Shown here: piece by piece, positions 24,160 through 32,483 of the stretch
How positions within the stretch are numbered: the stretch's first letter is position 1
How the letters are laid out: every line of letters begins with the position of its first letter
NCBI GenBank assembly: GCA_024275235.1
Contig: JAJRZN010000076.1
Span: 1 to 38,265 of the forward strand
Source: Deltaproteobacteria bacterium
GTDB taxonomy: Bacteria; Desulfobacterota; Desulfobulbia; Desulfobulbales; VMSU01
DNA: 38,265 nucleotides
Direction of reading: 5' to 3'
Position numbers and translations under genes: made by a program
The notes under the pieces: model-generated
Told to the model about the DNA's origin: nothing
Databases searched by the model: none
Seen by the model: the letters and a program-made list of their open reading frames with translations, nothing else

Positions 24160-24594
24160 ATGCGCCTGGCTTACGGTGAGGCGTTACGAGCCGCAAAACG
24201 CGGTGAGGTACCGGTGGGGGCGGTTCTTAGCGCTGCCGATGGCACGGTGCTGGCTCAGGCCGGAAATTCGGTTATCGGTTTTCATGATCCCAGTGCTCAT
24301 GCCGAAATTTTAGTTCTGCGGCAGGCCGGGCAGCGCTTGAAGAACTATCGACTGCCTGACACAACGATTTATGTTACCCTTGAGCCCTGTATTATGTGTT
24401 TTGGAGCCCTGATTCAGGCCCGCGTCGCCCGCCTGGTTTTCGCGGCTCATGACCCCAGGACCGGAGCAGTAGAGAGCCGCTGTCAAATCGGCCGGGATAA
24501 TTTTCTTAACCATAAAATAAGGGTTGAAACAGGAATAATGGCCGCTGAATGCGGGGCCTTGTTAAAGGATTTTTTTCGTTCACGAAGAAGTTAG
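24160..24594 (+). CDS. tadA: tRNA-specific adenosine deaminase
   Basis: TadA converts A34 to inosine in tRNA-Arg(ACG). GEVPVGAVLSAADG is the typical N-terminus, HAEILVLRQAG carries the zinc His and catalytic Glu, PCIMCFGALIQARV the two zinc Cys, and GAVESRCQIG the GA-rich later motif. From ATG 24160 the protein is 144 aa. However, AGGAGG (24123-24128) lies 32 bases before that ATG and only 7 bases before an in-frame CTG at 24136, which would add eight residues (LTDSALNY) in the place where TadA proteins normally have a short lead-in. The true start may be that CTG. The stop codon shares one base with the tRNA-Ser gene. Confidence 0.93.
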   Translation: MRLAYGEALRAAKRGEVPVGAVLSAADGTVLAQAGNSVIGFHDPSAHAEILVLRQAGQRLKNYRLPDTTIYVTLEPCIMCFGALIQARVARLVFAAHDPRTGAVESRCQIGRDNFLNHKIRVETGIMAAECGALLKDFFRSRRS

Positions 24595-24683
24595 GAGAGG
24601 TGCCAGAGTGGCCGAATGGGCCGCACTCGAAATGCGGTGAACCTTTGCGGGTTCCGTGGGTTCGACTCCCACCCTCTCCGCCA
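24594..24683 (+). tRNA. tRNA-Ser (anticodon CGA)
   Basis: A 90-nt cloverleaf. Acceptor GGAGAGG (24594-24600) pairs with CCTCTCC (24673-24679), followed by discriminator G and encoded CCA (24681-24683). The anticodon stem CCGCA/TGCGG closes the loop CTCGAAA with anticodon CGA (reads UCG). The long variable arm (GAACCTTTGCGGGTTC) is typical of serine tRNAs, and the T-loop GTTCGACTC is normal. The first base coincides with the last base of the tadA stop codon, so the tRNA must be excised from, or transcribed through, tadA. A 6-bp hairpin AGTATC/GATACT (24683-24703) follows. Confidence 0.97.
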
Positions 24684-24728
24684 GTATCAATTCTATAGAT
24701 ACTTTGTTCGGCAGGAGGAAAGTTAAAA

Positions 24729-25466
24729 ATGAGAATTTTAATAGCGGAAGATGATGATAGCCTCCAGGTAATGGCTGGAAGATTTATGAAATGTTGGGGG
24801 TTTGACTATGATTTGGCTTCAAATGGTCAGGAGGCTGTTGCACAAGCCCAAGCACATGAAGGTAAATATGATCTTTGCTTAATGGATATTGATATGCCAA
24901 TAATGAATGGCTTCGAAGCCACAAAAATTATTCGGCGCAAACTGAAATACTTTCCTATTATGGCCTTGACGGGTAATTTAAGAGCCAAAGAAGAATATTG
25001 GGCAATAGGAATGGATGATTTTTTAGAAAAGCCTTATGGCATTGACGAACTTTACAGTAAGATTAATGATTTGACGGTAAAGACGTATAAATTTAAAGTT
25101 CATGGTAACGATATTTTTATAAAAAAGGAGATGCCAATGGATCAGCAGCATGCTCAGGAACTAAGAAAACTAAAAGAACAAAAATTGGTAAAAATGAGGC
25201 TTGATGGCCCAGAGCAACAAGAAGTCATTGCTCATGAAAATACACCTAACAAAATCTCTTATGACTTCAATCAGAAAAAATACATGATGACGGAATTCCT
25301 TAACCGGGATCCAGAACGTCCTACTTTATGTGACCTCTACAGAGGATCAAAAAATTGTATTGTAGAAACCTTTCTTGATGAAGATGATTACGCCAGGAAA
25401 TTAGCTTTAGAGGATCAGGAGATGGCCAAGCACACACACAAAATTTATAAGGCCGAGGAAGATTGA
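24729..25466 (+). CDS. Response regulator with uncharacterised C-terminal region
   Basis: A 245-aa protein with strong ribosome site GGAGGAAAG. Residues 1-120 are a receiver: ILIAEDDD acidic pocket, phospho-acceptor Asp53 in LCLMDIDMPIMNG, Thr in MALTGNL and Lys in FLEKPYG. The remaining 125 residues (from about 121) show no HTH, GGDEF, EAL or other output domain that I recognise. They are charged, with EMPMDQQHAQELRKLKEQ and a C-terminal LALEDQEMAKHTHKIY helix. Output is probably by protein contact. Possibly co-transcribed with tRNA-Ser, as only 45 bp separate them. A bidirectional terminator follows at 25771. Confidence 0.82.
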   Translation: MRILIAEDDDSLQVMAGRFMKCWGFDYDLASNGQEAVAQAQAHEGKYDLCLMDIDMPIMNGFEATKIIRRKLKYFPIMALTGNLRAKEEYWAIGMDDFLEKPYGIDELYSKINDLTVKTYKFKVHGNDIFIKKEMPMDQQHAQELRKLKEQKLVKMRLDGPEQQEVIAHENTPNKISYDFNQKKYMMTEFLNRDPERPTLCDLYRGSKNCIVETFLDEDDYARKLALEDQEMAKHTHKIYKAEED

Positions 25467-25770
25467 ATTTCCAGCCATGTACTTTGGTAATTTTACAACA
25501 GGATGAAGGAGACATTCTTCAGTAAGTAAATAATTTGCGAGAAAAGATGGCTTTTTTCATAGTCTGCAACAAATTAAACGGCATAAATCGCCGAGAATCG
25601 GGTAGCCGGGAGTTTTTCTCCCCCAGTCCCCACAACACCCCGCATGCGGATCCGCACGGGGCGTTTCATTAAGGTTATCGGGCCGAAGCCGGATAGTGTA
25701 TTTTTACCTACTTATCCTGTCAAAACGCATGAAATCATAGACGTCCCCCTAATGGTTTGTGTGAAAAAAA
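25467..25770. other. Intergenic region with a possible mobile-element scar
   Basis: The 300-bp stretch after the response regulator has no credible gene. Its centre (25595-25680) holds a compact GC-rich block with two hairpins (GGGAG/CTCCC at 25608-25622 and a CCCC...GGGG stem around the palindrome TGCGGATCCGCA at 25645-25656). From memory, blocks of this kind are found next to reverse transcriptase/group II intron genes and some insertion sequences in proteobacteria. No such gene is here, so at most a remnant. Confidence 0.4.
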
Positions 25771-25811
25771 AAAGGGCGGCTGATATCTTTTGATATCGGC
25801 CGCCCCTTTTT
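25771..25811. terminator. Bidirectional terminator between convergent genes
   Basis: AAAGGGCGGCTGATATC (25771-25787) pairs with GATATCGGCCGCCCCTTT (25792-25809) around a 4-base loop, with one bulge. It is preceded by an A-run and followed by a T-run, so it can stop the response regulator transcript (plus) and the PxxKW gene transcript (minus, ending 25828). Confidence 0.9.
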
Positions 25812-25827
25812 TTATTTTTGGGGGTGC

Positions 25828-26073
25828 TTATTTTTTACCCATGGCCCGTTTGGAGGCCTTCAGTGGATTGATCTTTATCTTGGAAGTAGTGATTTCCGGT
25901 TTAACATGGGAGGCAAAATTACAGATTCCCAGCTTCCATTTTGCTTCGGGGTTGATATAGGTCTTACATATTTTCTGGGACTCAACCTCGATAATCCGTT
26001 CGCAGCCTTCGCATTTTTCAATAATGGGATTAAAAATTCCGCTGGTGTATATCTGATTTTCCGCTGTAGCCAT
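25828..26073 (-). CDS. PxxKW-family cysteine-rich protein
   Basis: An 81-aa protein with four cysteines (KCEGCERIIE, KICKTYINP, LGICNFASH) and the name-giving NPEAKWKLGIC (PxxKW). The tail is basic (KASKRAMGKK). I recall this family as small proteins of Desulfobacterota with no known function; the Cys pattern suggests a metal or Fe-S site. Strong ribosome site AGGAGAG and its own promoter (26138-26166), with a hairpin at the start of the leader. The shared terminator isolates it, so it is a monocistronic, probably well-expressed gene. Confidence 0.8.
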   Translation of the reverse strand: MATAENQIYTSGIFNPIIEKCEGCERIIEVESQKICKTYINPEAKWKLGICNFASHVKPEITTSKIKINPLKASKRAMGKK

Positions 26074-26100
26074 GCCAACTCTCCTAATAAACTTTTATAG

Positions 26101-26137
26101 TTGCTGTTTAAGCAATGATTGTTAATTGAAACAGCAA
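26101..26137 (-). promoter_or_regulatory. Leader hairpin of the PxxKW gene
   Basis: Perfect 9-bp inverted repeat TTGCTGTTT (26101-26109) / AAACAGCAA (26129-26137). It begins near the predicted transcription start of the PxxKW mRNA, so the message would begin with a stem-loop, which usually protects mRNA from 5' decay or serves as an operator. Confidence 0.5.
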
Positions 26138-26166
26138 TAAATAAAGAAAATCTGCCATAATGTCAA
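26138..26166 (-). promoter_or_regulatory. Sigma-70 promoter of the PxxKW gene
   Basis: On the minus strand: TTGACA (26166-26161), a 17-bp spacer, TATTTA (26143-26138). Perfect -35 and optimal spacing; predicted start near 26131, leader about 57 nt. Confidence 0.7.
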
Positions 26167-26214
26167 TATAAAAAAACAATTTGGGCGTAAAACCAGACCA
26201 TCTTACCAGAGCGC

Positions 26215-27609
26215 TTAGAGGATGAAACGGCTGAGGTCTTCATCCGAGGCGATGTTATCTAACTGCTCTCTCACGTATGAGGCAGTTACCTTGAATTCAC
26301 TTTCTTTCATGTCCGGGGCGTTAAAGGACAGATCCTCTAAAAGGCGCTCCAGCATGGTATGCAGGCGCCTGGCTCCGATGTTATCGGTCTTCTGGTTGAC
26401 TTTTGCCCCGATTTTGGCAATTTCATGGATGGATTCATCGTCAAAAATTAATTTTATACCCTCGGTGGCCATAAGGGCAATGTATTGTTTAATCAGGGCA
26501 TTTTCCGGCTCCGTAAGAATACGGTAAAACTCCTTTTCGCCCAGTGAATCCAACTCCACCCGGATGGGGAAGCGGCCCTGCAGCTCAGGGATCAAATCAG
26601 AAGGCTTGCAGAGATGAAAGGCCCCGCTGGCAATAAAGAGGATATGGTCGGTTTTGACCATACCGAATTTGGTGTTGACATTTGAGCCTTCGACAATGGG
26701 CAGTAAATCACGCTGTACCCCCTCTCGTGAGACCTCGCCGCCCTGGTGAGCCCCGTCATGGCGGGAGGTGATTTTATCAATTTCATCTAAGAAAATTATG
26801 CCGGACTGTTCCGTCCGCCGGATGGCATCCTGGATAACCTTGTCTTCATCAATTAATTTTTCGGCCTCTTCCATGGTCAACAGACGCAGGGCTTCGGATA
26901 CCTGAACCTTTTTTCTCTTGGATTTCTGGGGAAACATCTTGCCGAAAACATCTTTCAAGCCGCTGCCCATGTCCTCCATTCCGGCGTTGGAGAAAACCTC
27001 GACCATGGGCATACTCATGTTCTGGCTGACATCCATTTCCACCTCTTTATGGTCTAATTTGCCGTCTTTTAACATCTGGCGGAACTTCTCTCTCGTACTG
27101 AGGGCCGGCTTTGCCGGTTTCAGCGCTTCAACTGAAGATTCCAGGGCCTTGGTGTCGGCGGACTTCGGCGGGGCGGCAGGCTTGGGCCCTGGTGGTACCA
27201 GGAGATCAAGGATGCGGTCTTCGGCCAGAAAAGCGGCCCTTTTGTCAACCTTGCGCCGCTCCTCGGAGCGTACCATATTTACCGCGAGGTTGGTGAGATC
27301 ACGAACCATGGACTCTACATCACGACCGACATAGCCCACCTCGGTAAATTTTGAGGCCTCAATCTTTAAAAAAGGCGACTGGGCCAGGCGGGCCAGGCGG
27401 CGGGCGATTTCGGTTTTACCGACCCCGGTGGGGCCGATCATGATAATATTTTTGGGAGAAATCTCCTCCTGGAGATGGCCCTCCACCTGCTGCCGCCGCC
27501 AGCGGTTGCGCAAGGCGATGGCGACAAATTTTTTGGCATTATCCTGGCCGATAATATATTTATTTAATTCGGTAACGATCTCTTTGGGAGTGAGGGATTT
27601 TAAGGTCAT
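26215..27609 (-). CDS. hslU: ATP-dependent protease ATPase subunit HslU
   Basis: The AAA+ unfoldase of the HslUV (ClpYQ) protease. The start is ATG 27609, which overlaps the hslV stop as ATGA; the protein then begins [20 protein letters not shown], as in the family, and has 464 aa. A longer frame runs back into hslV but is not used. Walker [17 protein letters not shown], then [18 protein letters not shown] (pore motif GYVG), a long I-domain (about 140-260), Walker [11 protein letters not shown], sensor and the C-terminal tail ending [14 protein letters not shown], which docks into HslV. Third gene of xerC-hslV-hslU. Confidence 0.97.
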   Translation of the reverse strand: MTLKSLTPKEIVTELNKYIIGQDNAKKFVAIALRNRWRRQQVEGHLQEEISPKNIIMIGPTGVGKTEIARRLARLAQSPFLKIEASKFTEVGYVGRDVESMVRDLTNLAVNMVRSEERRKVDKRAAFLAEDRILDLLVPPGPKPAAPPKSADTKALESSVEALKPAKPALSTREKFRQMLKDGKLDHKEVEMDVSQNMSMPMVEVFSNAGMEDMGSGLKDVFGKMFPQKSKRKKVQVSEALRLLTMEEAEKLIDEDKVIQDAIRRTEQSGIIFLDEIDKITSRHDGAHQGGEVSREGVQRDLLPIVEGSNVNTKFGMVKTDHILFIASGAFHLCKPSDLIPELQGRFPIRVELDSLGEKEFYRILTEPENALIKQYIALMATEGIKLIFDDESIHEIAKIGAKVNQKTDNIGARRLHTMLERLLEDLSFNAPDMKESEFKVTASYVREQLDNIASDEDLSRFIL

Positions 27610-28136
27610 AATTTTTCCATGGTAATATGATGATTGGTGTATATACAGATGGAGGCCGCGATTTCCATGGCGGCCCGGCATATCTCTTCGGCATTCATTT
27701 CGGTATGCTGGATAAGGGCCTTGGCCGCCGCCTGAGCATAAGGGCCGCCGGAGCCAATGGCCAGTATCCCGTCATCGGCCTCAATGACATCGCCGGTGCC
27801 GCTTAAGAGAAGTGAATGCTCATGATCCGCCGTAACGAGAAAGGCCTCAAGTTTACGTAATAATTTATCGGTGCGCCAGTCCTTGGCCAGGGATACGGCG
27901 CCACGCAGAAGGTTACCGTCGTATTGTTCCAGTTTGGTTTCTAATCTCTCAAAGAGGGTAAAGGCATCAGCCGTGGCTCCGGCAAAGCCGCAAATCACCT
28001 GGCCGTTGTATAATCTTCTGACCTTATGGGCGTTATGCTTCATTATGGTATTACCGAGGGTGACCTGACCGTCACCGGCCAGAACCACCTTTCCCTTATG
28101 GCGGATGGCAAGAATGGTTGTTGAGTTTATCTTCAT
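27606..28136 (-). CDS. hslV: ATP-dependent protease peptidase subunit HslV
   Basis: Threonine peptidase of HslUV. I start at ATG 28136 (176 aa): [20 protein letters not shown], which places the catalytic Thr of TTI after a very short propeptide; a longer frame upstream only reads intergenic repeat. [20 protein letters not shown] and the glycine-rich [15 protein letters not shown] are family signatures. HslV forms a double hexamer and degrades proteins unfolded by HslU. Translationally coupled to hslU by the ATGA overlap. The upstream gap to xerC contains a family-A repeat. Confidence 0.96.
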   Translation of the reverse strand: MKINSTTILAIRHKGKVVLAGDGQVTLGNTIMKHNAHKVRRLYNGQVICGFAGATADAFTLFERLETKLEQYDGNLLRGAVSLAKDWRTDKLLRKLEAFLVTADHEHSLLLSGTGDVIEADDGILAIGSGGPYAQAAAKALIQHTEMNAEEICRAAMEIAASICIYTNHHITMEKL

Positions 28137-28167
28137 CTGAAATATCCTTTTATTCTTTATTGATACT

Positions 28168-28277
28168 GATGGCGTCGTAGTTAACATGCTTGTCATGAAA
28201 CGAAAAGTCCGATCCCCGGTATTGTGGTGATTCGCAGTCTACGCTTAGCTGACTCAGTCATTGTAAGTGTGTGATGG
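28168..28277. repeat. Dispersed intergenic repeat, family A copy 2
   Basis: Bases 28168-28227 match 7170-7229 at 54 of 60 positions, and 28237-28277 match 14183-14223 at 36 of 41. It therefore links the two other copies and is the fullest member. It fills most of the 244-bp gap between xerC and hslV, so it would be transcribed within a xerC-hslVU message. Confidence 0.78.
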
Positions 28278-28380
28278 TTTTTTTATGAGTCCATCAACGG
28301 TAAGATAATCTAAAATCTACTGTAGTGCTTGGTCTTAATTCGCAAAGAGAGCCGCGCTGCCGCTTATGTGAGGCTGAAAT

Positions 28381-29307
28381 TTACTTCTTCCGAGCCCGGG
28401 GATGGGCCTTGTCGTAGACCTCCATCAAATGGTCAATGGTCAGATGGGTATACTTTTGCGTGGTTGAGAGGCTGGAATGGCCTAATAACTCCTGAACAAG
28501 ACGCAAGTCAGCACCCATTTCCAAAAGGTGAGTGGCAAAGGAATGACGCAATGAATGGGGGGTAACGCGGCTTATTATGCCGGCCTTTGCAGCATAACGG
28601 CTCACTAAACGCTCTATGCTGCGCGGGGTCAGCCTGCCACCTCTGGCATTGACGAAGAGAGACGACGTATCGTTTTGCCGGCCATTTTTAAGCCTGTGGC
28701 GCAGTAATTCTCTTTGAGGTACATAAGCCCGGACTGCCTCTAAAGCCGGGGAACCGACGGGGCAGAGGCGCTCCTTATTCCCTTTGCCCCTTACCTTAAC
28801 CATTTCCGTCTCGAAATCAAGAGCGTTAATGTCGAGATTTGTCAACTCTGAAACCCGCATGCCCGTGGAGTATAATAACTCCAGAATTGCCCGGTCCCGG
28901 GCCGCGAAAGCGTCTTCAGCGTCAGGCGCCTCCATAAGACGGAATGCTTCATCTACTGTGAGAAATATGGGGATATGATGGCCCTGTCTGGGGCGGACAA
29001 TGCCGGTCAGGGGGTTGTCTGAGCGGACTCCGCGGCGGATAAGCAGCGTGAAAAAGGTCTGCAGGGCCGAAAGTTTGCGGGCCACTGACACTGCTTTATG
29101 GCTGGCGCTCAGGGAGTAGATATAGGCCTTTATACTGCCGGGTTCAACCTTGGAAAAGGAAGTGGCATAATTCAGGAAAGAGGCGAATTTTTTTAAATCA
29201 CGACAATAATTATCTACCGTGTGCGGAGAATAGCCCTTTTCCACGGTCAGCCATTTGGCGAATAAGTCGATATAATTTAATATTTCTTTTTTAAATTGCC
29301 CATTCAT
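28381..29307 (-). CDS. xerC: Tyrosine recombinase XerC
   Basis: A 308-aa tyrosine recombinase. I choose ATG 29307 (MNGQFKKEILNYIDLFAKWL), where the SAM-like N-terminal domain starts; a longer frame upstream is unlike the family. The core-binding domain has YSPHTVDNYCRDLKKF. Catalytic residues are visible: Arg in YSTGMRVSEL, then HSLRHSFATHLLEMGAD (His-x-x-Arg), LLGHSSLSTTQKYTHL (His and nucleophile Tyr). It resolves chromosome dimers at dif. The xerC-hslV-hslU order is conserved from Bacillus to proteobacteria, which supports a housekeeping role rather than an integrase. Confidence 0.95.
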   Translation of the reverse strand: MNGQFKKEILNYIDLFAKWLTVEKGYSPHTVDNYCRDLKKFASFLNYATSFSKVEPGSIKAYIYSLSASHKAVSVARKLSALQTFFTLLIRRGVRSDNPLTGIVRPRQGHHIPIFLTVDEAFRLMEAPDAEDAFAARDRAILELLYSTGMRVSELTNLDINALDFETEMVKVRGKGNKERLCPVGSPALEAVRAYVPQRELLRHRLKNGRQNDTSSLFVNARGGRLTPRSIERLVSRYAAKAGIISRVTPHSLRHSFATHLLEMGADLRLVQELLGHSSLSTTQKYTHLTIDHLMEVYDKAHPRARKK

Positions 29308-29418
29308 CGACTTTCTTTTATCATAGAGCGAGTTTTGTCGGCAAGAATTTTTTCTATCTTTTCTACTTATGCCCGGGCAACCGGACATGGATGTTACTTA
29401 TTGATCACTATATAAACT

Positions 29419-29646
29419 ATGGCAAAAAAAAGCTTTGAGAGCAGTCTGAAAACCCTGGAAGAGATCACCCGCGCCCTGGAAAGCGGTGAACTTAGTCTTG
29501 ATGATTCCTTGAAAAAGTTTGATGAAGGCATAAAACTTGCTGAACTCTGCAATAAAAAACTTGACGAAGCCCAGGCAAAGATAGATATTCTGCTTAATAA
29601 AAATGATTCTATAATCGCGGAGCCCTTCAACTCCCAGCATGGCTGA
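29419..29646 (+). CDS. xseB: Exodeoxyribonuclease VII small subunit
   Basis: This 75-aa protein has the XseB helical-hairpin pattern: KSFESSLKTLEEITRALESG, then LSLDDSLKKFDEGIKLAELC and NKKLDEAQAKIDIL. It binds several-fold to XseA, which is not in the window. The stop overlaps the start of ispA by one base (TGATG), the usual xseB-ispA-dxs arrangement. Confidence 0.95.
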   Translation: MAKKSFESSLKTLEEITRALESGELSLDDSLKKFDEGIKLAELCNKKLDEAQAKIDILLNKNDSIIAEPFNSQHG

Positions 29647-30533
29647 TGGATATTAAGAGCTACCTTAGCGCCAAACGTACTCTGGTTGAGGAGGCCCTTA
29701 AATCGATTCTGCCGGAGTCGGACGAACGTCTTAAAACCCATTTCGAGGCCCTTGATTACAGTCTGATGGCCGGTGGCAAGCGGGTAAGGCCCATCCTTTG
29801 CATGGCGGCAGCCGAGGCCCTGGGCGGCGACATTGCACCTCTTATGGACATTCCCTGCGCCCTGGAATGTATCCATACCTATTCCCTCATTCATGATGAC
29901 CTGCCGGCCATGGATGACGATGAGCTGCGGCGCGGCAAGCCCACTAATCATATGGTCTATGGGGAGGCCGAGGCTATACTGGCTGGTGATGGTCTGTTGA
30001 CTATGGCCTTTGAACTCCTGAGCCGGGATAATGCCGCCCTGATAAGTACCGATATCCAGCTCAAGATAATAAATCTTATTGCCCGGGCCGCCGGTTCTAC
30101 AGGAATGGTGGGCGGTCAGGCCCTGGATATCGAGTCTGAGGATAAGGAAATTCCATTTGCAGCTCTGCGCCTGATTCACAGTTGCAAGACCGGAGCCCTG
30201 ATTACGGCCTCGGTGCAGAGCGGGGCGCTGCTGGGCGGGGCCGATGAAGATGAATTTCTGGCCATGACGAGCTATGGCCGCAATATCGGCCTGGCATTTC
30301 AGATTGTTGACGATCTCCTGAATGTTCTTGGTACCACCGAGCAATTAGGCAAGGCCGCCGGTTCCGATGCCAAGCATAATAAGGCTACTTATCCGGCCAT
30401 TTTCGGTCTTGCGGTAACTAAGGAAAAGGCAGGAGAAGCTGTAGCGGCAGCCCTTGAAGCCCTGCGGTATTTTGACTATAAGGCAGATCCCCTTAGAGCT
30501 CTGGCAGAATATATCTATACCCGCAGTAATTAA
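29646..30533 (+). CDS. ispA: Farnesyl/geranyl diphosphate synthase
   Basis: A 295-aa trans-prenyltransferase that condenses IPP with DMAPP and GPP. GGKRVRPILCMAAAEALGG binds diphosphate. The first Asp-rich motif is HDDLPAMDDDELRRGKPT and the second IVDDLLNVLGTTEQLGK, where the last Asp of DDxxD is Asn, a tolerated but uncommon change. GSDAKHNKATYP is the typical C-terminal loop. Ala-Cys residues upstream of the first motif fit short-chain products. Lies between xseB and dxs, so isoprenoid precursor supply and chain elongation are co-expressed. Confidence 0.94.
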   Translation: MDIKSYLSAKRTLVEEALKSILPESDERLKTHFEALDYSLMAGGKRVRPILCMAAAEALGGDIAPLMDIPCALECIHTYSLIHDDLPAMDDDELRRGKPTNHMVYGEAEAILAGDGLLTMAFELLSRDNAALISTDIQLKIINLIARAAGSTGMVGGQALDIESEDKEIPFAALRLIHSCKTGALITASVQSGALLGGADEDEFLAMTSYGRNIGLAFQIVDDLLNVLGTTEQLGKAAGSDAKHNKATYPAIFGLAVTKEKAGEAVAAALEALRYFDYKADPLRALAEYIYTRSN

Positions 30534-30590
30534 ATTTTTTTTTAATTAGATGAATACCAAGCCGGATCGAGGCTCAAACCTGAGACTTTT

Positions 30591-32483
30591 ATGATTAATC
30601 AACCAAAATTATCACGAATAAACTCCCCGCTGGATTTACGGCGGCTGGCTCCCAATGAACTGCCGGGGCTGGCCAGGGAAATCAGGCAGGAGATTATTAA
30701 TACTGTCTCCCAGACCGGCGGTCATCTGGCCCCCAGTCTTGGGGTGGTGGAATTGACCATTGCCATTCATTATGTCTTTAACACCCCGGAAGATAAATTA
30801 ATCTGGGACGTGGGGCATCAATGTTATACCCATAAATTACTATGCGGCCGCCGGGAGCAGTTTTCTACTATCCGGCAGTATAAAGGAATCAGCGGCTTTC
30901 CCAAAAGGGCCGAGAGTCCTTACGATACCTTTGATACCGGTCACAGCAGTACCTCAATTTCCGCGGGACTCGGGGTGAATTGCGCCAAAAGTCTTAAAGC
31001 GGAGAACAGAAAGGTTATTTCCGTAATCGGCGATGGTTCCATGACCGGCGGCATGGCCTTTGAGGCCCTTAATCAGGCCGGCACTCTCGGCCGGAATTTC
31101 ATTGTCATTTTAAATGATAACGAAATGTCAATTTCGCCCAATGTCGGGGCTTTATCGAGCTTTTTGAGCCGCAAAATGACCGGCAGGACAGTAGCTAAAT
31201 TTAAGCGTGATACCGAGAATTTTCTAAAGAGCTTCTCCAATGTCGGGGAGAATATTCTCCAGATCCTCAAAAAGAGTGAGGGGAGTTTTAAGAGTTTCTT
31301 TACCCCTGGTATGCTCTTTGAGGCCCTTAAGTTTGACTATGTAGGCCCCATTCCCGGTCACGACCTGGAGACCCTGATCAGCACCCTGCAAAATGTCAGG
31401 GATTTTGGTTCCGGCCCCATCCTTGTCCATGTTTTGACTACCAAGGGCAAGGGCTATACGCCCGCCGAAGACCGCCCCGATGATTACCATGGCCTTGGCC
31501 CCTTTGAGGTCAAATCCGGCAAACCCCGGCCCGCTAAACCCGGCCCGCCGTCCTATACCTCAGTCTTTGGCAAGGTTATTGAGAAGGAGGCTGAGAAAAA
31601 TGACAAGATTGTAGCCATCTCCGCCGCCATGCCGGCCGGTACCGGCCTGATGAGCTTTTCGCAGCGTTTTCCCAGTCGTTTTTTTGATGTCGGAATCGCT
31701 GAGCAGCATGCCGTAACCTTCGCCGCCGGCCTGGCCACCGAAGGTATACGGCCGGTGGTTGCCATTTACTCCACCTTTTTACAGCGGGCCTTTGATCAGA
31801 TTATCCATGATGTCTGTCTGCCTGACCTGCCGGTTACCTTTATGCTGGACCGGGCCGGTCTGGTGGGAGATGACGGGCCTACTCACCATGGCGTGTTTGA
31901 TCTCTCTTTTTTGCGGATGATTCCCAATATGGTGCTCATGGCACCTAAAGATGAAAATGAGTTATGCCATATGTTTCATACCGCCATTAATCATCCCGGC
32001 CCGGCGGCCATCCGCTATCCACGCGGGGCCGGTGAGGGCGTTGGCTTAGATGATGAACTGCGGGAACTGACCATCGGCAAGGGTGAATTACTCAAGGAGG
32101 GCGGTGATCTGCTGCTTCTGCCGGTGGGTAACCGGGTCTATACCGCCCTTGAAGCGGCTGAGGGGTTGTTTAAACTCGGTATAGAGGCCGCGGTTATCAA
32201 CCCCAGATTTATCAAACCACTTGATGGAGAATTAATCCGCGCCTGGGCCCAAAAGACAGGCCGGGTTATCACCATCGAGGAGAATGTCGTCAGCGGCGGT
32301 TTCGGCAGCGCTATTCTTGAGCTTTTAGCTGCCGGTGAAATTTTGGTTAAGACCAGGAGAATTGCTCTGCCCGATCATTTTGTAGAGCAGGGCCCCCAGG
32401 AAACTTTAAGAAAAATCAGCGGAATTGATGCCCCGGCAATTATCAAGGCTGCTATAGATATAATGGATAGTGAAAATGAATGA
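30591..32483 (+). CDS. dxs: 1-deoxy-D-xylulose-5-phosphate synthase
   Basis: A 630-aa thiamine-diphosphate enzyme, the first step of the MEP isoprenoid pathway (pyruvate plus glyceraldehyde-3-phosphate). [16 protein letters not shown], the ThDP/Mg motif [18 protein letters not shown] with LNDNEMSI, the transketolase pyrimidine domain [15 protein letters not shown], and [18 protein letters not shown] are all intact. The C-terminal domain has [15 protein letters not shown]. It begins 57 bp after ispA and its end overlaps der by 8 bp. Confidence 0.97.
   Translation: MINQPKLSRINSPLDLRRLAPNELPGLAREIRQEIINTVSQTGGHLAPSLGVVELTIAIHYVFNTPEDKLIWDVGHQCYTHKLLCGRREQFSTIRQYKGISGFPKRAESPYDTFDTGHSSTSISAGLGVNCAKSLKAENRKVISVIGDGSMTGGMAFEALNQAGTLGRNFIVILNDNEMSISPNVGALSSFLSRKMTGRTVAKFKRDTENFLKSFSNVGENILQILKKSEGSFKSFFTPGMLFEALKFDYVGPIPGHDLETLISTLQNVRDFGSGPILVHVLTTKGKGYTPAEDRPDDYHGLGPFEVKSGKPRPAKPGPPSYTSVFGKVIEKEAEKNDKIVAISAAMPAGTGLMSFSQRFPSRFFDVGIAEQHAVTFAAGLATEGIRPVVAIYSTFLQRAFDQIIHDVCLPDLPVTFMLDRAGLVGDDGPTHHGVFDLSFLRMIPNMVLMAPKDENELCHMFHTAINHPGPAAIRYPRGAGEGVGLDDELRELTIGKGELLKEGGDLLLLPVGNRVYTALEAAEGLFKLGIEAAVINPRFIKPLDGELIRAWAQKTGRVITIEENVVSGGFGSAILELLAAGEILVKTRRIALPDHFVEQGPQETLRKISGIDAPAIIKAAIDIMDSENE

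Noticed and set aside
28381-29307. Phage or integron integrase instead of XerC
   Set aside because: Length, N-terminal domain and the conserved xerC-hslV-hslU order point to the housekeeping recombinase.
29394-30344. A 316-codon open frame antisense to xseB-ispA
   Set aside because: It is the complement of two certain genes, with low-complexity composition and no ribosome site.
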